Below, in pieces: positions 1 to 6,824 of a DNA stretch of 15,017 bases. How positions within the stretch are numbered: the stretch's first letter is position 1; each line of letters starts with the position of its first letter. The stretch spans positions 25,620 through 40,636 of the forward strand of contig DFQX01000007.1 in assembly GCA_002381155.1 (NCBI GenBank), in the 5' to 3' direction. The translations under genes and the position numbers were made by a program. The notes under the pieces were generated by a model, which had not been told where the DNA came from, searched no databases, and saw only the letters and a program-made list of their open reading frames with translations. Source of the DNA: Flavobacteriaceae bacterium UBA3478 (GTDB lineage: Bacteria > Bacteroidota > Bacteroidia > Flavobacteriales > Flavobacteriaceae).

Positions 1-2003
1 CTAAACACAATCTGTTCCATAATTTGGAGCAGTTCTTCCTGAGTGATTCCTTTAGAAGAGGCAATATCGTCAAAAGCCAACTTTCGATCTACACTTTGTA
101 TGATGTAGAGCTTCAAACCCGAATTTGAGCCTGCAGATTTTACAACAAGTTCATCAGGTTTAATGATATCGTTTTCTTCCACATAATTGGCTATACAATT
201 CACAAAAGGCTGACCGTACCGTTTAGCCTTAGCATCTCCCACCCCATGTATTTGTCCTAATTCTTCTAAAGTGGTTGGGTATTTGAGTGCCATATCTTCA
301 AGTGAAGGATCTTGAAGAATGATATAGGGTGGCACCCCATGCTTATCAGCTTCTTTTTTTCGGAGTGTTTTAAGTATAGACAGCAATTGGTCGTCTGCAC
401 CTCCACCTTTTGATTTCTCCTGATTAATCTCAGCTACTTCCTGATCATAATCACGATCAAGGACCATTTGAAAACTCGATGGATTTTTAATGAAGGTATA
501 TCCGTTTTCGGTGATCTGCAGTATACCGTAGTTTTCTATGGATTTACGTAAATACCCAGCGATGACTAGCTGTCTGACTAATGCGTGCCAGAAAAATGAT
601 TTATGGGCATGCCCACATCCGAAAAACGGTTTCTCATCCGTTTTGTGAGAGCTGATCATCGCATTAGGCTTCCCCCTTAGTATTCGAACAATCTCCTTGC
701 TTTTAAACTTTTCTGAAGTCTTCTGAACTACATCGAGCACGAGAGCAGCTTCTTCGCCTGCTTCAAAAAGTTCTTTGGGATTACGGGCATTATCATCCAT
801 ATCTGCTCCTTCTCCGTTCACCTCGTCAAACTCTTCTCCGAAATAGTGAAGGATAAATTTTCTTCTCGAAAGCGAAGTTTCTGCATAAGCAATAACGTCC
901 TGTAGTAATGCCTGACTAACTTCTTGCTCTGCAACAGGCTTACCAGAGCTGAATTTTTCTAACTTCTCAATATCCTTAGAGGAGTAAAAAGCAATACAAA
1001 TACCTTCACCACCATCTCTACCCGCTCTACCAGTTTCTTGATAATAACTCTCTATACTCTTCGGCATATCGTAATGGATCACTAGCCTAACATCGGGTTT
1101 GTCAATGCCCATCCCGAAGGCTATGGTTGCGACAACCACATCGACATCCTCCATTAAGAATTGATCTTGATAGAGCGCGCGAGTTTTTGCATCAAAACCT
1201 GCGTGATACGGAATTGCTTTAATGCCATTTAATTGCAGAATCTGTGCGAGTTCTTCAACCTTTTTACGGCTAAGGCAATAAATGATTACCGATTTATTCG
1301 GATGTTGAGCAATGAGCTTTACGATATCACTATTAACCTGATTGGTTTTAGGCCGAACTTCGTAGTATAAGTTGGGGCGATTAAAGGAAGATTTCAGTAG
1401 AACCGCATCTTTCATTCCCAAGTTCTTCATAATATCTTCCTGAACCTTAGGAGTAGCTGTAGCGGTAAGTGCAATCAAAGGTATCCCGAGCGATAATCGC
1501 TCGATAATCGCTCGAATATTTCTGTATTCTGGTCTGAAATCATGACCCCATTCTGAAATACAATGCGCCTCATCAATAGCTACAAACGAAAGTGGTATCG
1601 ACTTCAATAAATCAATATTGTGCTGCTTAGTCAACGACTCGGGAGCAACAAACAATAATTTAGTTACTCCTGATTTCAGATCATCGATGACCGTTTGAGT
1701 TTCGGTTTTGGTCAGCGAGGAGTTCAAAACGTGAGCTATTCCCGTAACAGCTGATTGACTTCTTATCGCATCCACCTGATTTTTCATCAAGGCAATCAAC
1801 GGGCTGATGACGATCGCGGTTCCTTCGCACATCAATGCTGGTAGCTGATAGCACAAAGACTTACCACCCCCTGTTGGCATAATAACAAACGTATCTCGAC
1901 CTGAAAGAAGTGCGCCTATAGCCTCCTTTTGTAGTCCTTTGAATTCAGAGAATCCAAAGAATTTTCTCAGGGTTTGATATAATTCATTTCCGTTTAGAAT
2001 CAT
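1..2003 (-). CDS. recQ: ATP-dependent DNA helicase RecQ, 3'-truncated by the window edge
   Basis: This is a superfamily 2 3'-5' DNA helicase acting in recombination and repair of stalled forks. I translated 667 codons from the ATG at 2003 to the left edge without a stop. Visible motifs are Walker A TGGGKS (residues 44-49, K48), the DEAH box (144-147, followed by C148), TATAT (motif III), FGMGIDKPDVR and the motif VI region QETGRAGRDG. A winged-helix segment follows, then an HRDC domain at about 540-608. The frame is still open at base 1, so the C-terminal end is missing. An in-frame TAG lies four codons upstream of the ATG, which fixes the start. Oddly, all four cysteines of the usual RecQ zinc site are absent: the CRR cysteine is S379, and the CxxCxxC stretch is replaced by GEGADMDDN (397-405). 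The gene is divergent from kdsD. Confidence 0.95.
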   Translation of the reverse strand, partial: MILNGNELYQTLRKFFGFSEFKGLQKEAIGALLSGRDTFVIMPTGGGKSLCYQLPALMCEGTAIVISPLIALMKNQVDAIRSQSAVTGIAHVLNSSLTKTETQTVIDDLKSGVTKLLFVAPESLTKQHNIDLLKSIPLSFVAIDEAHCISEWGHDFRPEYRNIRAIIERLSLGIPLIALTATATPKVQEDIMKNLGMKDAVLLKSSFNRPNLYYEVRPKTNQVNSDIVKLIAQHPNKSVIIYCLSRKKVEELAQILQLNGIKAIPYHAGFDAKTRALYQDQFLMEDVDVVVATIAFGMGIDKPDVRLVIHYDMPKSIESYYQETGRAGRDGGEGICIAFYSSKDIEKLEKFSSGKPVAEQEVSQALLQDVIAYAETSLSRRKFILHYFGEEFDEVNGEGADMDDNARNPKELFEAGEEAALVLDVVQKTSEKFKSKEIVRILRGKPNAMISSHKTDEKPFFGCGHAHKSFFWHALVRQLVIAGYLRKSIENYGILQITENGYTFIKNPSSFQMVLDRDYDQEVAEINQEKSKGGGADDQLLSILKTLRKKEADKHGVPPYIILQDPSLEDMALKYPTTLEELGQIHGVGDAKAKRYGQPFVNCIANYVEENDIIKPDELVVKSAGSNSGLKLYIIQSVDRKLAFDDIASSKGITQEELLQIMEQIVF

Positions 2004-2029
2004 CAGAGTCTACTTGTCAATCAACAATT

Positions 2030-2037
2030 CAGATGTA
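2030..2037 (-). promoter_or_regulatory. weak candidate -7 element for recQ
   Basis: On the minus strand this reads TACATCTG, one mismatch from the Bacteroidota -7 consensus TAnnTTTG. It lies about 26 bases before the recQ ATG. I see no TTG -33 box at the usual distance, so this is a tentative call. Confidence 0.2.
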
Positions 2038-2044
2038 TTCGGGG

Positions 2045-2053
2045 TATAATTTG
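2045..2053 (+). promoter_or_regulatory. weak candidate -7 element for the kdsD operon
   Basis: The sequence TATAATTTG resembles TAnnTTTG with one extra base in the spacer. A start of transcription near 2058-2060 would be almost leaderless for the TTG at 2065, but would leave a leader of about 45 bases for the TTG at 2104. The 61-base gap between recQ and kdsD must contain both divergent promoters. Confidence 0.25.
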
Positions 2054-2064
2054 TAATTTCGTAG

Positions 2065-3069
2065 TTGAATTTAACACATATTTCACAATTCACCGGCTTA
2101 CCCTTGAAGAAACCTTTAAATCTTAGAGAAATCGCGCATCGCGTCTTACAGATTGAGATCGATGCTCTCGAAAATCTCCAGAACACACTCGATCATCACT
2201 TTGAAGAGGTCATTGAAATGATCACTCATCTGAAAGGAAGAGTTGTAGTGAGTGGAGTCGGTAAAAGTGCACTTATTGCCCAGAAATGGGTGGCAAGCTT
2301 TAACTCTACAGGTACCCCAGCGCTTTTTATGCATGCAGCGGATGCCGTTCATGGAGATTTAGGGATGATTCAAAAGGGAGATTTAGTATTTATTCTCTCT
2401 AAAAGTGGAAATAGCGAAGAAATCAAAACACTTGCCCTTCACCTAAAAAATCTAGAATTGCCCTTTATTGCCGTTACTGCTAATTCAGATTCAATCGTAA
2501 GTAAAAGTGCTACGCTAACTCTTCTAACTCCTGTCGAAAAAGAGGCATGTCCTCATGACTTAGCACCAACAGCCAGTACAACGCTTCAACTGGCACTTGG
2601 AGATGCTTTGATGGTTGCGACACTTGAAAGTAAGGGGTTTGGAGCGGAACAATTTGCTCAATTCCATCCCGGAGGAAGCCTTGGTAAAAAGTTAACCTTA
2701 AAGGTAAAAGACCTGATCAACCCCGAACTGATACCTAGAGTACAACCCTCAAGTACATTGAAAGAAGTTATCGTCGAAATTTCGAAGAATTTATTAGGAT
2801 GTACGGCAGTTTGTGCGGGAGAGAAAGTGGTCGGAATGATCACCGATGGGGACTTAAGACGTATGCTAGAGAGAAGTCCTGATTTCAACACGGTGAAAGC
2901 ATCTGAACTGATGAGTCTCAGTCCTAAATCGATTCATTCTGATCGATTGGCATCTGAAGCGCTTCAGCTTATGAATTCAAATGAAATCACGCAATTGATC
3001 GTTATCGATAATAACGAATATGTGGGTATCTTGCATCTTCATAATTTGATTCAAGCAGGCTTAGTATGA
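2065..3069 (+). CDS. kdsD: D-arabinose-5-phosphate isomerase (KdsD/KpsF type, SIS + two CBS domains)
   Basis: The enzyme interconverts D-ribulose 5-phosphate and D-arabinose 5-phosphate, the first step towards Kdo for LPS. The SIS domain spans about 40-205. Residues matching the E. coli KdsD active site are present: K67 in GVGKS, H96 in VHGDLG, E119 in SGNSEEI, E160 in KEACP and H201 in HPGG. Two CBS repeats fill about 213-334. No ATG is available: an in-frame TAG lies at 2062-2064, and the first internal Met is residue 52, inside the conserved fold. The start must therefore be non-ATG. TTG at 2065 gives the longest form. TTG at 2104 (protein starting MKKPLNLREIAHR) fits the family's short N-terminus better. 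The gene overlaps tatC by four bases (ATGA) and heads an envelope operon. Confidence 0.93.
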   Translation: MNLTHISQFTGLPLKKPLNLREIAHRVLQIEIDALENLQNTLDHHFEEVIEMITHLKGRVVVSGVGKSALIAQKWVASFNSTGTPALFMHAADAVHGDLGMIQKGDLVFILSKSGNSEEIKTLALHLKNLELPFIAVTANSDSIVSKSATLTLLTPVEKEACPHDLAPTASTTLQLALGDALMVATLESKGFGAEQFAQFHPGGSLGKKLTLKVKDLINPELIPRVQPSSTLKEVIVEISKNLLGCTAVCAGEKVVGMITDGDLRRMLERSPDFNTVKASELMSLSPKSIHSDRLASEALQLMNSNEITQLIVIDNNEYVGILHLHNLIQAGLV

Positions 3070-3872
3070 GTAATAGAGACGAGATGTCTTTTTTAGACCA
3101 TTTAGAAGAACTACGTTGGCACTTAATTCGTTCTATTCTCGCGATTATGATCATCGCAGTTTTCGCCTTTGTTTTCAAAGGATTTATCTTCGATACCATC
3201 ATATTTGGGCCGAAGAATATGAATTTTCCGACCTATCATTTCTTTTGCCAGATTGCCACCTTCTTTGGAGTGACCTCTGATTTCTGCGCGGATAGTCTAC
3301 CCTTCACTTTACAAAACAGAACTATGGCCGGGCAGTTCTCTGCACATATTTGGACTTCAATCTGGGCAGGTATTATCGTAGGTTTTCCATACCTCTTGTG
3401 GGAACTATGGCGCTTTATAAGTCCTGGGTTGTATGAAAACGAACGAAAACACTCAAGGGGTTTTATCATTGTAGCATCATCACTCTTCTTTTTGGGAGTT
3501 CTTTTTGGTTATTATGTAATTGCACCTCTTTCAATCAACTTCTTAGGAACCTATACTGTAAGTCAAGAGGTAGCGAATGAAATCGACATTTCATCGTACA
3601 TCTCCACCGTCAGAGCGTCTGTAATCGCTTGCGGAATCATGTTTGAATTACCGATTCTAATCTACTTTTTAACACGCATAGGATTGGTGACTCCTGAGAT
3701 TTTAAAAACGTACCGCAAATTTGCGATCGTTATTATCTTCATTATTTCAGCAGTGATTACTCCACCCGATGTAGCAAGTCAGGTAATCGTATCGATACCG
3801 GTTCTGATCTTATATGAGTTTAGTATCTTCATTTCAAGAATTGTAATTCGCAAACAAAAATCTAATGGCTAA
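3066..3872 (+). CDS. tatC: Sec-independent (twin-arginine) translocase subunit TatC
   Basis: This inner-membrane subunit binds twin-arginine signal peptides and forms the Tat export core with TatA/B-type proteins. The 268 residues show the cytoplasmic N-terminal motif HLEELR (12-17), about six membrane helices, the conserved loop SPGLYENERK (119-128) with the key glutamate E126, and the late motif TPPDVASQ (232-239). The first periplasmic loop (about 44-95) is longer than in E. coli TatC and carries C61 and C74, which could form a disulfide. The ATG lies inside the kdsD stop (ATGA overlap), so translation is probably coupled. The 3' end overlaps the next gene by eight bases. No tatA/tatE partner is present in the window, so it must be elsewhere. 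Confidence 0.96.
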   Translation: MSNRDEMSFLDHLEELRWHLIRSILAIMIIAVFAFVFKGFIFDTIIFGPKNMNFPTYHFFCQIATFFGVTSDFCADSLPFTLQNRTMAGQFSAHIWTSIWAGIIVGFPYLLWELWRFISPGLYENERKHSRGFIIVASSLFFLGVLFGYYVIAPLSINFLGTYTVSQEVANEIDISSYISTVRASVIACGIMFELPILIYFLTRIGLVTPEILKTYRKFAIVIIFIISAVITPPDVASQVIVSIPVLILYEFSIFISRIVIRKQKSNG

Positions 3873-4221
3873 TTCAATAGTTGAGGAATTCAATGCCTAT
3901 CGTTCGAAAATGAACGAGCGTATTCTTAGCGATGATCAAAAATTGATCAAACGCATATTTAATTTGGACACCAACGCATTCACTGAAGGTGCTTTAGACG
4001 TCAAAACGAAAGAATTGTTAGGGTTAGTCGCCTCTGCCGTGCTTCGTTGTGATGACTGTGTTCGCTATCACATTGAAGGAGCAAGTAAAGCGGGTGCAAA
4101 CTCAGAAGAAATCAAAGAAACTCTAGGTATCGCTACACTCATTGGTGGAACTATTGTAATTCCGCATCTCAGAAGAGCTTATGAATATTTAGATGCAATA
4201 AACGAAAACAGTGAAGCTTAG
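3865..4221 (+). CDS. AhpD-like carboxymuconolactone decarboxylase family protein
   Basis: A 118-residue all-helical protein of the CMD/AhpD family. It has the full redox signature E-x11-C-x2-C-x3-H: E50, C62, C65 and H69, with the CxxC reading CDDC. In AhpD this set gives thiol-dependent peroxidase and disulfide reductase activity. Retention of both cysteines and the His suggests a thiol redox role here rather than a decarboxylase role. It has no signal peptide, so it is probably cytoplasmic. The ATG overlaps the tatC end by eight bases, and its stop overlaps the lptB start by eleven. Its place between tatC and lptB is unexplained; a link to redox control of envelope cofactor export would be speculation. 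The real substrate is unknown. Confidence 0.88.
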   Translation: MANSIVEEFNAYRSKMNERILSDDQKLIKRIFNLDTNAFTEGALDVKTKELLGLVASAVLRCDDCVRYHIEGASKAGANSEEIKETLGIATLIGGTIVIPHLRRAYEYLDAINENSEA

Positions 4222-4966
4222 CGCTACCAATCTTAAGAAAGTATACAATCAACGTACGGTTGTCAAAAGTGTTTCCCTTGAAGTAAACCAGGGAGAAATC
4301 ATCGGTTTATTAGGACCTAACGGTGCTGGTAAAACCACTTCTTTTTATATGATTGTAGGTCTAGTTAGACCCAATGGAGGTGCTATTTATCTAGACGATA
4401 AAGAAATCACCGACTATCCGATGTACAAGAGGGCACAAAACGGTATTGGTTATTTAGCGCAAGAGGCCTCTGTATTTCGCAAGTTAAGCGTCGAAGAAAA
4501 CATCTTAAGTGTACTACAGACTACCTCACTTTCTAAGACAGCACAAAAGGAGAAGATGGAAGAACTCCTAGAAGAGTTCTCACTAACCCATATTCGAAAG
4601 AACCGAGGAGATCTTTTATCGGGAGGAGAACGTCGAAGAACAGAAATAGCACGGGCCCTAGCAACAGATCCTAAGTTTATTTTACTTGATGAGCCCTTTG
4701 CTGGAGTCGACCCCGTGGCCGTAGAAGACATCCAACGCATTGTTGCCCAGTTAAAACATAAAAACATTGGGATATTAATTACCGACCACAACGTTCAAGA
4801 AACGCTAGCTATCACAGAACGTTCTTATTTAATGTTTGAAGGAAAAATATTAAAAGCCGGGGCACCCGAAGAGCTAGCTGCGGATGAAATGGTTCGAAAA
4901 GTCTACCTAGGTCAAAATTTTGAGCTTCGCAAAAAGCGATTAGCTTTTGAGGAAAAGGGAAAATAG
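4211..4966 (+). CDS. lptB: LPS export ABC transporter ATP-binding protein LptB
   Basis: This is the cytoplasmic ATPase that powers extraction of LPS from the inner membrane with LptF and LptG, which are not in the window. The 251 residues carry Walker A GPNGAGKT (35-42), Q-loop Q84 in YLAQEASVF, the ABC signature LSGGE (136-140), Walker B FILLDEP (156-162) and H-loop H193 in ITDHN. The segment PMYKRAQNGIGYLAQEASVFRK is typical of LptB rather than other ABC ATPases. Translation starts at a GTG located inside the 3' end of the AhpD-like gene (11-base overlap), which argues for coupled translation. The last 27 bases overlap the convergent pssA gene. With kdsD it places Kdo supply and LPS export in one transcript. 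Confidence 0.96.
   Translation: MKLSATNLKKVYNQRTVVKSVSLEVNQGEIIGLLGPNGAGKTTSFYMIVGLVRPNGGAIYLDDKEITDYPMYKRAQNGIGYLAQEASVFRKLSVEENILSVLQTTSLSKTAQKEKMEELLEEFSLTHIRKNRGDLLSGGERRRTEIARALATDPKFILLDEPFAGVDPVAVEDIQRIVAQLKHKNIGILITDHNVQETLAITERSYLMFEGKILKAGAPEELAADEMVRKVYLGQNFELRKKRLAFEEKGK
4931..4948 (-). terminator. candidate weak intrinsic terminator for pssA, overlapping its stop codon
   Basis: Read on the minus strand, the arms AAAAGC and GCTTTT (4948-4943 and 4937-4932) form a 6-bp stem around a 5-base loop, and the T run extends to 4931. The pssA stop codon TAA (4942-4940) lies in the loop. The stem has only two GC pairs, so it is weak. The same bases are coding sequence of the lptB 3' end. 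Confidence 0.3.
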
Positions 4967-5614
4967 CAGGTAAGCTCCTAACGCTACAGGCACGCCTGAA
5001 ATACCCAGAAATACCAACCCGACAAGAGCTACTGCCACAAAGGAGTAACGCTGCCAATTTTCAGAGAAAGACCATTGATTCACTTTAAAACTCAATGTTG
5101 GTATTTTACTGATCATCCAAAGACCTAAAATCACAGACAACACTACGATAGCTATGACCTCTTGACTATGATCTAAAGAGGTTAAGGAAGTTAAAAAATA
5201 AGAAGTACCAACGACACTCAAAGTCATCGCTGGAGTTGGCATACCCTCGAAATACGGCTTAGTCTCTGCAGCATGAAGGGTATATCGAACAAGTCGCCAA
5301 AGTGCACAGGCAAATAATAAACCTGAACTAATCACTAAGGGTATAAAATACTCTGAAGATTCAAATCGGAATAAAACAAAAAGTGCCGGTGCCGCACCAA
5401 AACTGATTAAATCAGCCATAGAGTCAAGTAAAGCTCCCTCTTTTGAAAAGGCATTTAAACGCTTGGCTAGAAAACCGTCAAGAAAATCAAATACGGCTGC
5501 GATTACTAATAATCCAGTGGCATAATCAAAGGCTCCTTTACTCGAATAGTAAATGGCTAACCATCCGCACAAGGCGTTCAAAAGGGTGATTAAATTAGGG
5601 ATCGATTTGCGCAT
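4940..5614 (-). CDS. pssA: CDP-diacylglycerol-serine O-phosphatidyltransferase (PssA, CDP-alcohol transferase family)
   Basis: This integral membrane enzyme makes phosphatidylserine, the precursor of phosphatidylethanolamine, from CDP-diacylglycerol and serine. The CDP-alcohol motif is visible as DG-x2-A-K-x8-G-x3-D-x3-D (DGFLAK at the start, LLDSMAD at the end). Compared with the textbook DGxxAR form, the Arg is Lys. The rest is a run of hydrophobic helices, as expected for type II PssA. I prefer the ATG at 5614 (MRKSIPNLITLLN...), because family members start a few residues before the IPN segment. An in-frame ATG at 5656 would add 14 residues and reach within 21 bases of the divergent gene at 5678. 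The 3' end overlaps lptB by 27 bases in convergent orientation. Confidence 0.92.
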   Translation of the reverse strand: MRKSIPNLITLLNALCGWLAIYYSSKGAFDYATGLLVIAAVFDFLDGFLAKRLNAFSKEGALLDSMADLISFGAAPALFVLFRFESSEYFIPLVISSGLLFACALWRLVRYTLHAAETKPYFEGMPTPAMTLSVVGTSYFLTSLTSLDHSQEVIAIVVLSVILGLWMISKIPTLSFKVNQWSFSENWQRYSFVAVALVGLVFLGISGVPVALGAYLLFSLFLKS

Positions 5615-5633
5615 CAAATATTGAATTCGTCTG

Positions 5634-5641
5634 TAAATGTA
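5634..5641 (-). promoter_or_regulatory. weak candidate -7 element for pssA
   Basis: The minus strand reads TACATTTA, one mismatch from TAnnTTTG. It sits about 20 bases before the ATG at 5614 and inside the coding region if the longer start at 5656 were used, so it mildly favours the shorter start. I see no -33 TTG. Confidence 0.2.
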
Positions 5642-5665
5642 CATTTTTATGGGCACTGCATTTTC

Positions 5666-5673
5666 TATATTTG
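5666..5673 (+). promoter_or_regulatory. candidate -7 element for the DUF4105 gene (leaderless or nearly so)
   Basis: TATATTTG is a perfect match to the Bacteroidota -7 consensus TAnnTTTG. It ends four bases before the ATG at 5678, so transcription would begin at or next to the start codon. No clear TTG -33 box is visible upstream. Confidence 0.4.
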
Positions 5674-5677
5674 AATT

Positions 5678-6817
5678 ATGATGCGATTCCTAAGAACTCT
5701 CCTTCTTCTAATCACCTACGGTTCATTTCAAACGACCATAGGCCAAATTCAGTTATCTGAAGAATCAAGTATAAGCTTACTTACTTGTAGTCCTGGGCCA
5801 GAGCTTCATGCCGCATTCGGCCATTCGGCCATTCGGGTTAAAGATCATTATCAAGGATTAGACATCGTTTTTAATTATGGAACGTTTGATTTCGAAGCTC
5901 CTAACTTTTACCTAAAGTTTCTTAAAGGCGATCTCGACTACTTTCTATCTACCTCAAGTTTTATTCAATTTGCGAACTATTACCAATACTATGGACGAGG
6001 AGTGATCGAACAAAAGTTGAATCTGAATTCAACTCAAAAACAGAAACTTTACGATGCGCTGAATGAGGCTTTGCTTCCTGAAAATCGTTTCTATCGCTAT
6101 GAATTTTTAGAGAATAATTGTGCCACCAGAATTCCCGAAATCATTAACTCGGCAACAAGATTAGAGATTACTTATGCAGATGCAATCAATGCGAAAACCA
6201 CTTATCGAAAATTAATCAATGAATATTTAGATCCCTACTCTTGGAATCGGTTTGGTATCACTTTGATACTAGGAAGTACGGTGGACCGCCTAATTACCAG
6301 TACGCAAGCGCTGTTTTTACCTGATTACTTGTATAAAAAAATGGGTAGTGCCCGACTCGGTGAAGAGTTACTAATAGAAAATGAACAGAATCTTGTCGTG
6401 CGTTATTTCAAATCAAAAAATACCAGTTTTTTTACTTCCCCTCTTTTTGCAGCCATTCTGTTTTTGATCTTTTCATTCTATCGAATTTGGCCCAAAGCAT
6501 CCTCGCCAATTCTTGATAAATTAGAGCGCTTGTTATTCGGAGTCCTCAGTATTACCGGTATATTTTTAGTTTTTATGATGTTAGGAACAGAACACCTTGC
6601 TACTAAAAACAATTTCAATGTCCTCTGGATTAACCCAATAGCTATTCTAGGGGTGGTATACAACAAAAGACTGATTTGGTTAGGTCTAGCTATAAGCGCG
6701 CTCTTTACTGTAATTATTCAAATCACGGGGGCACAAGAAATAGGAACAGCAGCTATACTATTGGCCATTAGTCTGGGAATCTTATATATTCGCAGAGCTG
6801 AACTTACTCGAAGATAG
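5678..6817 (+). CDS. DUF4105 (Lnb N-terminal periplasmic domain) membrane protein
   Basis: A 379-residue protein with a signal peptide (about 1-23, ending before QIQLSEE), an extracytoplasmic domain of about 225 residues, and about five membrane helices from about 253 to 372. The soluble part matches DUF4105: SPGPELHAAFGHSAIRV (38-54), FNYGTFDF (66-72) and ENNCATRIPE (145-154). The order His (H49, in GHS) then Cys (C148, in NNC) resembles circularly permuted NlpC/P60 or papain-like folds, so a cysteine hydrolase or acyltransferase role is possible; this is inference. ATG 5678 and ATG 5681 are adjacent, so the exact start is uncertain by one residue. A three-copy 8-base tandem repeat lies over H49. 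The gene is divergent from pssA and is followed after seven bases by a small membrane ORF. Confidence 0.82.
   Translation: MMRFLRTLLLLITYGSFQTTIGQIQLSEESSISLLTCSPGPELHAAFGHSAIRVKDHYQGLDIVFNYGTFDFEAPNFYLKFLKGDLDYFLSTSSFIQFANYYQYYGRGVIEQKLNLNSTQKQKLYDALNEALLPENRFYRYEFLENNCATRIPEIINSATRLEITYADAINAKTTYRKLINEYLDPYSWNRFGITLILGSTVDRLITSTQALFLPDYLYKKMGSARLGEELLIENEQNLVVRYFKSKNTSFFTSPLFAAILFLIFSFYRIWPKASSPILDKLERLLFGVLSITGIFLVFMMLGTEHLATKNNFNVLWINPIAILGVVYNKRLIWLGLAISALFTVIIQITGAQEIGTAAILLAISLGILYIRRAELTRR
5814..5837 (+). repeat. three tandem copies of an octanucleotide inside the DUF4105 gene
   Basis: CATTCGGC, CATTCGGC and CATTCGGG lie head to tail (5814-5821, 5822-5829, 5830-5837). The period of eight is not a multiple of three, so each copy is read in a different frame. 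They encode the family motif AFGHSAIR around H49. Gain or loss of one unit would shift the frame early in the gene. Confidence 0.85.
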
Positions 6818-6824
6818 ATCAGAT

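Noticed and set aside
1..3. CTA at the left edge as the recQ stop codon on the minus strand
   Set aside because: Counting from the ATG at 2003, the last complete codon is 5-3, so this TAG is out of frame and the gene continues beyond the window.
2033..2056. Seven-codon frame (MYSGYNL) before kdsD as a leader peptide
   Set aside because: It overlaps the candidate promoter, has no repeated codons or attenuator hairpin, and is no longer than expected by chance.
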